NCBI GenBank assembly: GCA_028281075.1
Contig: JANQKO010000394.1
Coordinates: 1-7,644, forward strand
Direction of reading: 5' to 3'
From: Alphaproteobacteria bacterium
Lineage (GTDB): Bacteria; Pseudomonadota; Alphaproteobacteria; GCA-2731375
Length of the DNA stretch: 7,644 nucleotides
Positions 1 through 6,769 of the stretch are shown piece after piece. Numbering within the stretch: position 1 is the stretch's first letter; each line of letters begins with the position of its first letter. The notes beneath the pieces are model-generated. The model ran no database searches, was not told where the DNA came from, and saw nothing but the letters and a program-made list of their open reading frames with translations. Position numbers and translations under genes: made by a program.

Positions 1-2474
1 CCCTGCGCGGCCAGCATGTCGACAACCGCGACTGGCTCGCCGACCCGGCGCGGCCCACCATCATCGTCGGCACGGTCGACATGATCGGCTCGCGGCTGCT
101 GTTCGAAGGCTATGGCGTCTCGCGCCGCATGCGCCCCTATCATGCCGGCCTGCTTGGCGCCGACGCGCTGATCGTGATCGACGAGGCCCATCTGGTCCCG
201 CCATTCGAGCGGCTGCTCGACGCGATCACGGCCGACGCCACCGCCTATGGCCCGCGGGACGGGGACGACCGCGCCGTCGTCCCGCCCCTGAAGGTGCTGC
301 CGCTTTCCGCGACCGGCCGCGAACGCCAGGCGGGCGTCTTTCGGCTGCAAGGGCGGGACCACGGGCAAGCGGCGGAAAACGAGCTCGTCTCCCGGCGGCT
401 CAACGCCCGCAAGGCCGTCACCGTCGCCACGCCCGACGGCGGCAAGCTCGAGGACGCGCTCGCCGCCGCCGCCTGGCGGCTCGGCGACGAGGGGCGGCGC
501 CCGGTCCGGTGTCTGATTTACTGCGACAGGCGGGAAACGGCGGAAAAGACGAAGCAGAGGATCGAGGCCTACGCCGCCGGCGGCAAGAGGAAAGGCGTGG
601 CGCCGGCCGCGATCGAAACGGAACTCTATACCGGCGCGCGGCGCTTCTTCGAACGCGAGGCGGCGGCGGACCGGGTGGCGGCGCTCGGCTTCATCGCCGG
701 CAAGAGGGGCGAGAGGGTCGAACCGGACAAGACGGCCTTTCTCGTCGCCACGTCGGCGGCGGAGGTCGGCGTCGATCTCGATGCGGACCATATGGTCTGC
801 GATCTGGTGGAATGGGAACGCATGGTGCAGCGCCTGGGGCGCGTCAACCGCCGCGGCATGGAGGCGGCGGGCGCGCATGTCGTCATCGTCGATGCCTCGG
901 ACACCGAAAAGGACGCCGCGCGCAAGGCCCGGCTCGAAGCCGCGCGCGCCTTGCTCGACCGGCTCGTCGGCGAATACCAGGCGAACGGCTGCCCGGCCAG
1001 CCTGCGCGACCTGCACGACGCGGCGGGGGCGGACGCCATCGCGGCCGCTTCCACGCCCGAGCCCCCGCGCCCCGGCCTCACCCGCGCGCTCGTCGATGCC
1101 TGGTCCATGACCTCGCTCGATACCCATACCGGCCGGCCGGAGATCGCGCCCTGGCTGCGCGGCTGGATCGACGAGGAACCGCGGACGGCGGTGCTATGGC
1201 GCGAACACCTGCCCGGATGGACGGGCGACAGCGGCGAGCCGTTCCGTGGTCCGACAGACGCGTCGTCGGGCGAGGCGGCGGACTTTTTCGATGCCGCCCC
1301 GCCGCACATGAGCGAAAAGCTCGAAACGGAGACCCACGCGGTCGCGCACTGGCTTTTCGCACGGGCGGAGCGGTGCATCGCGCGGGCGAAAACAAGAACC
1401 CGCCAAACGCCGGCGGAGGACCGGTCCCTGGGGACAGGCGAGATTGTCGCTTTCGTCTTGTCCGCGTCGCACGAGGTCAAGGGGCACTACCGGTTGTCCG
1501 ACTTCGATGGGGACAGCAAGAGCCAACAGCGGGTGCGGCGGGTTCTTGCGGGCGCGACCCTGGTCCTCGACGCCCGCTTCGCCGGGCTCTCCGGGGACGG
1601 CCTGCTCGACGCGAATGCCGACAAGCCGCCGCCAACCGCCGATGACCCCGAAAAATGGTGCTGGGAACAACGGTCCGACGACGGGCCAGCCAACCCGCTG
1701 GTCGAGTTCCGGGTCCGCATGGCCGAACGCGACGACGACAGCGACGGCGACAACGACGACGACGCGGCCAAGACCGATTGGCACAAGCGGTTCGTCCATG
1801 CCCTCACGCGCGATCGGGAAGGCAACGCGGTCCGGCAACTGATCGTCGAGAAATGGCGCGGGGCGTCCACCAGGGAGGAGGAACGCTCGGTCGCGCGGCC
1901 GCAATGCCTCAAGAAGCACCAGGACTGGACCGGCGCCGAAGCCGAACGGCTGGCGTGCGCCCTCGGCCTGACCGGCGATGCCAAGGCGGCGCTGGTCCTG
2001 GCCGCGCGCCTGCATGACGAGGGCAAGTGCGCGCGGCGCTGGCAAAGGGCGTTCGGGGCGGCGCGGGACGCGCGCAGATACGGGTTGCCGCTGCCGCTCG
2101 CCAAGACCAGCGGGCCGGTCGACGTCAAGCTGCTCGACGGCTACCGCCACGAGTTCGGCTCCCTGCCCCATGTCGAGGCCGATCCGACGTTCAAGGCGCT
2201 GCCGGCGGACTGGCGCCAGCTCGTTCTGCATCTCGTCGCCGCCCATCACGGCCAGGCGCGGCCGGTGATCGAAACCCGAAGCTGCGACGACGCCCCGCCC
2301 TCGGCGCTGGCGGCGCGGGCGCGCGACGTGGCGCTGCGGTTCGCCACGCTTCAGAAGCGATGGGGACCCTGGGGCCTCGCCTGGTGGGAAGCGCTGCTGC
2401 GCGCCGCCGACATGGAGGCCTCGCGCAGGAACGACGCGCAGCCCCAGTTGGCCCAGCGGGCGGAGGAGGCGTGA
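1..2474 (+). CDS. cas3: Type I-G CRISPR-associated helicase-nuclease Cas3 (5'-partial)
   Basis: The Cas3 effector is recruited by target-bound Cascade, unwinds DNA with its SF2 helicase and cuts it with an HD nuclease. The reading frame is open from nt 3 and in frame with the ATG at 81, which is internal: the codons before it already read as helicase sequence (TIIVGTVDMIGSRLL), so the start and Walker A motif lie outside the window. Visible motifs: DEAH box at 180-191; SAT (motif III) at 306-314; ATSAAEVGVDLD (motif V) near 740-785; QRLGRVNRRG (motif VI) near 825-857. An acidic linker follows at 1731-1763. The C-terminal HD domain shows KHQDW near 1914, LHDEGK with the His-Asp pair at 2013-2018, RHEFGSL near 2145, and AHHGQARP with the His-His pair at 2244-2249. 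Helicase-then-HD order is typical of the GSU0051-type Cas3 of I-G, whereas HD comes first in most other Cas3 proteins. No frameshift or missing catalytic residue is seen. Its stop overlaps the csb3 start by one base. Confidence 0.95.
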   Translation, partial: LRGQHVDNRDWLADPARPTIIVGTVDMIGSRLLFEGYGVSRRMRPYHAGLLGADALIVIDEAHLVPPFERLLDAITADATAYGPRDGDDRAVVPPLKVLPLSATGRERQAGVFRLQGRDHGQAAENELVSRRLNARKAVTVATPDGGKLEDALAAAAWRLGDEGRRPVRCLIYCDRRETAEKTKQRIEAYAAGGKRKGVAPAAIETELYTGARRFFEREAAADRVAALGFIAGKRGERVEPDKTAFLVATSAAEVGVDLDADHMVCDLVEWERMVQRLGRVNRRGMEAAGAHVVIVDASDTEKDAARKARLEAARALLDRLVGEYQANGCPASLRDLHDAAGADAIAAASTPEPPRPGLTRALVDAWSMTSLDTHTGRPEIAPWLRGWIDEEPRTAVLWREHLPGWTGDSGEPFRGPTDASSGEAADFFDAAPPHMSEKLETETHAVAHWLFARAERCIARAKTRTRQTPAEDRSLGTGEIVAFVLSASHEVKGHYRLSDFDGDSKSQQRVRRVLAGATLVLDARFAGLSGDGLLDANADKPPPTADDPEKWCWEQRSDDGPANPLVEFRVRMAERDDDSDGDNDDDAAKTDWHKRFVHALTRDREGNAVRQLIVEKWRGASTREEERSVARPQCLKKHQDWTGAEAERLACALGLTGDAKAALVLAARLHDEGKCARRWQRAFGAARDARRYGLPLPLAKTSGPVDVKLLDGYRHEFGSLPHVEADPTFKALPADWRQLVLHLVAAHHGQARPVIETRSCDDAPPSALAARARDVALRFATLQKRWGPWGLAWWEALLRAADMEASRRNDAQPQLAQRAEEA
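2462..2469 (+). promoter_or_regulatory. Ribosome binding site of csb3
   Basis: A strong Shine-Dalgarno sequence, GGAGGAGG, sits inside the last codons of cas3 and ends four bases before the ATG at 2474. It fixes the csb3 start: the open frame extends further upstream, but that part is only an alternative frame of cas3. The TGATG overlap suggests translational coupling. Confidence 0.75.
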
Positions 2475-3346
2475 TGGCGCTGGCGGCGATCCCCGTCGAC
2501 CTGCTCAATCCCGGCCAGGTCTTCGCCTGCCTGGGCTTCCTGGAGGCCGCCGATGTCCTGCTGGGCGATGCCGAGGGCGGCTTCGACTGGTCGGACGAGG
2601 CGAATGTGAACTTCCGCCTCCGCGCCGCCGGCGAGCCGAACCCCGTCGCCGTCGTGCTGGCCTTCCTGGCCGAGGCGGAAACGGCGCCATTCGCGTCCTC
2701 GGCGGCACCGGCGGACACGTTCCCGGCAAGGCGAGCCGATCACATGGCACTGCCGATCCGGTTCGACCGCGGCGACCGCCCTCCCGTCATGCTTGGCCAT
2801 TGGGCCGACGGATCGAGCCGGCAGAGCTTCAAGCTCTATGCCGGCAACCGGTCGGCGGACGGAATAGCCCGCGCCATGCTGAAAGGCGTGCGCGTCAAGC
2901 CCTCGAAAGCACAGCGGGAGGCGAACCAGCCGGGCGATCTCGAGACCATGGGCATCGCGCAACTCTGGCATCGAGACCCTGCGCGCCTGACGGCCGATCC
3001 CTTCGGGGTGCTGACCGCGATGGGCGGCAGCTTCAATTTCGACCCGCGCGGGGCATGGACGGCGATCGACGCCGGCTATTCCCCGAACGCGCACAAGCAT
3101 CCCGTGAACGCGTCACCCGTCGTCGAGTTCCTGGCCGCCTGGGGCCTGGAGCATGCCCGCCCCCGTGAATCCGAACGGCGGCGGGTCGCCTATGTGGCCT
3201 GGGACCTCCCGCTGCCCCCCATTCTCGCGCGGCCCGCGCTTGTCGGCGCGATACCCGCGTTGCCGTCCCGGCATTTCCGGTTTGAGCTCGACCTGTCCGG
3301 AAAGAACAAGGTCGTCACCTTCGCCCGAGAGGAGCATGCCCCATGA
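2474..3346 (+). CDS. csb3: Type I-G CRISPR-associated protein Csb3
   Basis: A 290-residue protein recognised as Csb3-like from its N-terminus, IPVDLLNPGQVFACLGFLEA (residues 6-25), followed by FDW at 37-39, LPIRFDRGDRPP at 93-104, a central SFKLYAGNR at 118-126, GSFNFDPRGAWTAIDAGYSP at 185-204 and VVEFLAAWGLEHARP near 216-230. It has no signal peptide, membrane segment or recognisable nuclease motif, so it is expected to be a cytoplasmic complex component. Csb3 is found in a subset of I-G (former I-U/Dpsyc) loci beside csb1 and csb2. Its biochemical role is not something I can state with certainty; a large-subunit-like or accessory role in the effector is inference, and at 290 residues it is much shorter than a usual Cas8. 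The start at 2474 is supported by GGAGGAGG four bases upstream and by the family-like N-terminus. It overlaps cas3 by one base and csb1 by four. Confidence 0.85.
   Translation: MALAAIPVDLLNPGQVFACLGFLEAADVLLGDAEGGFDWSDEANVNFRLRAAGEPNPVAVVLAFLAEAETAPFASSAAPADTFPARRADHMALPIRFDRGDRPPVMLGHWADGSSRQSFKLYAGNRSADGIARAMLKGVRVKPSKAQREANQPGDLETMGIAQLWHRDPARLTADPFGVLTAMGGSFNFDPRGAWTAIDAGYSPNAHKHPVNASPVVEFLAAWGLEHARPRESERRRVAYVAWDLPLPPILARPALVGAIPALPSRHFRFELDLSGKNKVVTFAREEHAP
3328..3334 (+). promoter_or_regulatory. Ribosome binding site of csb1
   Basis: AGAGGAG lies within the end of csb3, eight bases before the csb1 ATG at 3343. Together with the ATGA start/stop overlap it supports this start and coupled translation of the two subunits. 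Confidence 0.65.
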
Positions 3347-4413
3347 CCGAGCCGATCGACCCCACCCAGGAGCTCATCGATTCCTGGGCCGACGACAAAT
3401 CCGGACCCGTGGCGCTGCATCTCAAGCAGAAGCTTCTGCCCGTCGAAGGCGACGGCGCGGTGATCTTCCCGCCGACCTATGCCGACACCGGCTACAACAT
3501 CGACACGCTGTCGAACGGGACGAAGGTCTGCACCATCGACAGCGTCGGTTCGCAGGCCAACCGCATGGAGCCGGTCTTCAAGGACCCGCCCCACAAGGAC
3601 CTGGTTCCCCAGATCGAGATCACCTACGGCAACGAACAGGTCATATCGATCCTCGAAGCCGGGCACCGATTGGGCGATGCCGTCATCCGCTGCACCGAAC
3701 TGAAGCCGGCGGCCAAAAAGGCGTTCCGGGCCTTCCTGGACAACGGCGATGCCGGCCCCATCGCCAAGCTCGCACCCACGTCGCTCGTCTTCGGCGTCTG
3801 GGATTCACGGGAGACGCACGCGAAGCTGCCACGCCTCGTTCAATCCGTCATTCGCGCTTGGGACGTCGACGAACTCACCCGGTCCGCCCAATACACCCCG
3901 TCGCTCGACTACGCCGGACTTGACGTCTTCACGGACGAAGACAAGGCAAAGCAAGAGGGCAATGCGAAATCGCCCCTGGCCAAACGCGGTTTTGTGCATG
4001 TGCCGGCGACCGGACAACACGGCGGCATCGTCGCGCGCGGAAACATCGAACGCATGGTGACCGTGAACCTGGTCGCGCTGCGGCGGCTGACCGGCGAGAA
4101 CGGGCAGGCGCTGCGACGCTACGTCCTCGGCCTGTCGCTCGTTGCCGCCTGCGAACCGGTCGAAGTCTTTCTCCGCGCCGGCTGCATGGTCACCCCCGAT
4201 CCGGCGGCGCCCGCCCGATGGGAGGCCGTCGCCCGCGACGGCACGCGTATGCCGCTCGACCTCGACGACGGCAGGGCGGAATCTTACGCCCGACGGGCCG
4301 CCGGCGCTTTTGGCGTCGGCCCGTCGCGCCGCGTCGCGTTCGACCGGAAGCTGGCGGAAGCAGACCTGGGCGACACGACCGGAAAGAAAACGAAGAGCAA
4401 AGCGAAAGATTGA
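3343..4413 (+). CDS. csb1: Type I-G Cas7 protein Csb1 (GSU0053 family)
   Basis: A 356-residue Cas7-type backbone subunit; in type I complexes several Cas7 copies coat the spacer part of the crRNA. Diagnostic Csb1 stretches are visible: DSVGSQANRMEPVF (residues 66-79), FGVWDSRETHAKLPRLVQS (150-168), RSAQYTPSLDY (180-190), and KSPLAKRGFVHVPATGQHGG (209-228) leading into ARGNIERMVTVNLVALRRL (231-249). The length fits the family. The protein ends in a short Lys-rich tail, TGKKTKSKAKD (346-356), which looks flexible and might contact nucleic acid (inference). The start is set by AGAGGAG eight bases upstream and by the ATGA overlap with csb3. Part of the gene is visibly less GC-rich than the window's sigma-factor region: 58% GC counted by hand at 3901-3960. 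No truncation is seen. Confidence 0.95.
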   Translation: MTEPIDPTQELIDSWADDKSGPVALHLKQKLLPVEGDGAVIFPPTYADTGYNIDTLSNGTKVCTIDSVGSQANRMEPVFKDPPHKDLVPQIEITYGNEQVISILEAGHRLGDAVIRCTELKPAAKKAFRAFLDNGDAGPIAKLAPTSLVFGVWDSRETHAKLPRLVQSVIRAWDVDELTRSAQYTPSLDYAGLDVFTDEDKAKQEGNAKSPLAKRGFVHVPATGQHGGIVARGNIERMVTVNLVALRRLTGENGQALRRYVLGLSLVAACEPVEVFLRAGCMVTPDPAAPARWEAVARDGTRMPLDLDDGRAESYARRAAGAFGVGPSRRVAFDRKLAEADLGDTTGKKTKSKAKD

Positions 4414-4441
4414 GAACAGCAGCGACGCGAGCGCCCGACCC

Positions 4442-6625
4442 ATGCCTTCCGCTCTCCTCATCGCCGTGCGCTTTCACGACGGACGCTATCATGGGCAAGG
4501 CGATTGGCCGCCGTCGCCCGCGCGGCTGTTCCAGGCGCTGGTCGCCGGCGCGGCGCGCGGCGGCGCGCTCGCGGCCGAGGCCAGGGCCGCCTTGGAATGG
4601 CTGGAACGCATCGAGGGCGCGCCCGTCATCGCCGCGCCGTTCGCGCGCGCCGGCAGCGGTTTCAACAATTTCGTGCCCAACAACGATCTCGACGCCGTCG
4701 GCGACGACCCACGCCAGGTCGGCAAGATCCGCGCCGAGAAATCCATCCGCCCCCACCTCTTTGATCCCCAGACGCCCTTTCTGCACGCCTGGACCTTCGA
4801 GGCGACGCCGGCGGAAACCCGGCATGCGGAGCGCATATGCGGCATCGCGGACGATCTCTATCAGCTCGGCCGCGGCGTCGACATGGCCTGGGCCCGGGCC
4901 GAGATCCTGACCGTCGACGCCCTCGACCAGCGGCTCGCCGCCCATCGCGGACCGGTCCACCGTCCTTCGCGGGGCGCCGGTGGCATGCCGCTCGCCTGCC
5001 CGCGGAAAGGCTCGCTCGCGAGCCTTATCGAACGCCACGCGCAAGCCGGCAGGCGGTTCGAAACGCGGTTCAAGGCCAGGCCCGTCAAGGCAAATCCGGA
5101 TCGGAAGAAGGCCGCCGGCCAGCTCTTCTCGCAACCGCCCAAGCCCCGTTTCCGTCGCGTGGCCTATGACTGCGCGCCGGACTATCTCCTCTTCGATCTC
5201 GAAGGCCCGGGCGCGCCCTGGCCGCATACCGGCGTGGTCCATCTCGTCGAACGCATCCGCGACGAAGCACACGCCCGGCTGGCGGACGCCCTGCCGGACA
5301 AGGCCGCCTGCATCGAGCGGATATTCGTCGGGCGGAACGCGACCGAGGCGAACAAAGCCGCGCGCATTCGCATCGCGCCCCTGCCGTCCATCGGCCATAC
5401 GCACGCCGACCACGCGATCCGCCGGATACTGGTCGAGGTCCCGCCCGACTGTCCGCTGCCGGCCGGCGACATCGAATGGGCCTTCTCCGGACTGGCGCCG
5501 CTGGTCGACGAAGGCAGTGGCGAAATCCTGATCGAGCTCGCCCCCGCCGCCACGCGCGCCATGGCGCGCCGTTTCGGCGTCGCGGCGGATGCGCCATCCC
5601 GTCTCTGGCACAGCGTCACGCCGGCGGCCCTGCCCGCGGCGCGTCGGCGCATCGATCCCAATCGCGGGCGGGAAGCCGTCAAGAGCGGATCGGAGCGCCT
5701 TCGGGAAGAGGCCGCCGCCCGCGCCGCCGTCGGCCAGGCCCTGCGCCATGCCGGCATCGCAGCCCCGGTCGAAGTGATCCATGTCCGGCGCGAGCCCTTC
5801 GCGGCGAAAGGCGCGCGCGCGGAGGCCTTCGCGCCGGGAACCCGCTTCGCGAAGCAGCGCCTCTGGCATGTCGAGATCGCGTTCGGCGACGCAATCGATG
5901 GCCCTCTGCTCGTCGGCGATGGCCGCTATCTCGGTCTCGGGCTGATGGCGCCGGCAGGCCCGCGCGATGTCGTGATCTATGCCATCGACCCCGGCACGCG
6001 TCCGTCCGCGGATGACCGGCCTGCGTTTCTGCAGGCGGCACGGCGCGCCCTGATGGCCATCGCCCGCGACAAGTACGACACCGTGCCGCGCCTGTTTTCC
6101 GGCCACGAGCCCGACGGCGCGCCGGCACGATCCGGCGCCCATGAACATGTCTTCCTCGCCGCCGACGAGGAGGCCGGGCACCTCACCCGTCTCTATGTCA
6201 TCGCGCCCTGGCGCGTCGATCGGACGGTGCCGTGCCCGAAGGAGAGTCCGTTCGAGGCTGTCGCGACCGCCCTCCAGATCGTGCGCGCCGGCGCGCTGGG
6301 CGTCGTCCGCCTGCGCCCCTGCCGGCCCGACGACCGCACGGACCGATGGCTCGGCACGGACACCGTCTGGCGCCTCGCCACGCCCTATGCCCTCACCCGC
6401 CACATGAAGCCGAGGGAGCGTTTCACCGACGCGCTCCACGCGGACATCGCGCGGTCCTGCGCGCGGCTCGGCCTGCCGGTTCCCGAGATTTCCCTCGACC
6501 CGGATGCCGGGCCCGCGTCCGTGGGCAAGGCCGTGTCCTTGACGTTCGGACATCCGGTGCGCGGGCCAATTCTGCTTGGTCGTGGCTCTCACCGCGGTTC
6601 GGGCGCGTTTCGCCGGGCTTCGTGA
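4442..6625 (+). CDS. csb2: Type I-G Cas5-Cas6 fusion protein Csb2 (GSU0054 family)
   Basis: A 727-residue fusion that by family combines Cas5 (5'-handle cap of the crRNA complex) and Cas6 (pre-crRNA endoribonuclease). The Cas5-like N-terminus opens with a beta strand, ALLIAVRFHDGRYHG (residues 4-18), and the typical WPPSPARLFQALVAGAA (22-38). A glycine-rich GDGRYLGLGLMAP lies at 492-504. The second part carries FSGHEPDG (552-559), then HEH at 567-569, VWRLATPYALTRH (642-654), and a terminal glycine-rich GRGSHRGSGAF (713-723), all matching the Csb2 pattern as I recall it. His555, His567, His569 and His717 are candidates for the Cas6 active site; which one acts cannot be told from sequence alone. 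The start at 4442 is chosen because the family N-terminus begins there; the frame is open 100 codons further upstream but only as a shadow of csb1. The 28-base gap after csb1 has no clear Shine-Dalgarno, so translation may depend on reinitiation or A-rich leader contacts. Confidence 0.93.
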   Translation: MPSALLIAVRFHDGRYHGQGDWPPSPARLFQALVAGAARGGALAAEARAALEWLERIEGAPVIAAPFARAGSGFNNFVPNNDLDAVGDDPRQVGKIRAEKSIRPHLFDPQTPFLHAWTFEATPAETRHAERICGIADDLYQLGRGVDMAWARAEILTVDALDQRLAAHRGPVHRPSRGAGGMPLACPRKGSLASLIERHAQAGRRFETRFKARPVKANPDRKKAAGQLFSQPPKPRFRRVAYDCAPDYLLFDLEGPGAPWPHTGVVHLVERIRDEAHARLADALPDKAACIERIFVGRNATEANKAARIRIAPLPSIGHTHADHAIRRILVEVPPDCPLPAGDIEWAFSGLAPLVDEGSGEILIELAPAATRAMARRFGVAADAPSRLWHSVTPAALPAARRRIDPNRGREAVKSGSERLREEAAARAAVGQALRHAGIAAPVEVIHVRREPFAAKGARAEAFAPGTRFAKQRLWHVEIAFGDAIDGPLLVGDGRYLGLGLMAPAGPRDVVIYAIDPGTRPSADDRPAFLQAARRALMAIARDKYDTVPRLFSGHEPDGAPARSGAHEHVFLAADEEAGHLTRLYVIAPWRVDRTVPCPKESPFEAVATALQIVRAGALGVVRLRPCRPDDRTDRWLGTDTVWRLATPYALTRHMKPRERFTDALHADIARSCARLGLPVPEISLDPDAGPASVGKAVSLTFGHPVRGPILLGRGSHRGSGAFRRAS

Positions 6626-6672
6626 TGATCAGGGGCGGGTCTCGCGGGCGCGACCGCCGGCCACCATCCATC

Positions 6673-6701
6673 TTGAGAATGACTAGCATTATCACTATGG
6701 T
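6673..6701 (+). promoter_or_regulatory. Predicted sigma70-type promoter of the FecI-like sigma gene
   Basis: TTGAGA at 6673-6678 (one mismatch to TTGACA) is separated by exactly 17 bases from TATGGT at 6696-6701 (four of six matches to TATAAT). It lies in an AT-richer pocket of an otherwise extremely GC-rich gap and faces the ECF sigma gene 69 bases downstream. The expected transcription start would be near 6707-6709. This is a prediction from consensus only. Confidence 0.6.
6674..6694. promoter_or_regulatory. Fur-box-like operator
   Basis: The 19 bases at 6675-6693, GAGAATGACTAGCATTATC, match the classical Fur box GATAATGATAATCATTATC at 15 positions. The flanking T and A (6674, 6694) extend the imperfect palindrome to 21 bases. 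The site begins inside the -35 hexamer and fills the spacer of the predicted promoter, so bound Fur would block RNA polymerase. Fur repression of fecI-type genes under iron sufficiency is established in several proteobacteria; here it is inferred from the site and the gene it precedes. Confidence 0.72.
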
Positions 6702-6737
6702 CGCCCCGCCGGGCGCGGCGGGCGGCCCGGCGGGGCG
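6702..6737. repeat. GC-rich inverted repeat (13-bp perfect arms) upstream of the sigma gene
   Basis: CGCCCCGCCGGGC at 6702-6714 is the exact reverse complement of GCCCGGCGGGGCG at 6725-6737, with a 10-base loop. It lies between the predicted promoter and the start codon. If transcription starts near 6708 only the inner part of the left arm is in the RNA, so the full stem would exist only in DNA or in read-through transcript from the cas operon. No T-run follows, so it is not a standard terminator. Confidence 0.6.
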
Positions 6738-6769
6738 CGCGGGCCCCGGGATCGCGACGGGGTGGAGAC

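Larger units (their letters stand above)
6626..6769. other. Intergenic region between the cas operon and the sigma factor gene
   Basis: This 144-base gap is the only sizeable non-coding stretch in the first 7.2 kb. It holds a promoter with a Fur-like operator and a GC-rich inverted repeat, listed separately. No CRISPR repeat, tRNA or direct repeat is seen. Just after csb2, GGTC at 6638-6641 can pair with GACC at 6652-6655, but no T-run follows, so no intrinsic terminator for the cas operon can be claimed. Confidence 0.6.

Noticed and set aside
2027..2473. Upstream extension of the csb3 frame inside cas3
   Set aside because: It overlaps the conserved Cas3 HD domain in another frame, is Arg/Ala-rich, and lacks family similarity; GGAGGAGG before 2474 marks the true start.
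4142..4441. Upstream 100-codon extension of the csb2 reading frame overlapping csb1
   Set aside because: This part overlaps csb1 in another frame and reads as Arg/Pro/Ser-rich shadow sequence; the Csb2 family N-terminus begins at the ATG at 4442.
5007..5026. Hairpin-forming inverted repeat inside csb2 (8-bp arms AAGGCTCG/CGAGCCTT, 4-base loop)
   Set aside because: It lies within well-supported coding sequence, has no T-run after it, and short perfect hairpins occur by chance in such sequence.
4190..6592. An 800-codon open frame on the minus strand opposite csb2
   Set aside because: Long antisense frames are expected at this GC content; the sequence shows no recognisable domain and mirrors the csb2 codons.
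6634..6658. Possible terminator after csb2 (GGC/GGTC pairing with GACC/GCC, one-base bulge)
   Set aside because: The stem is short and bulged and no T-run follows, so a Rho-independent terminator is not supported.
6626..6769. CRISPR array or att-like direct repeats at the cas/sigma junction
   Set aside because: No repeated unit of about 28-37 bases with regular spacing and no paired direct repeats can be seen in this gap.
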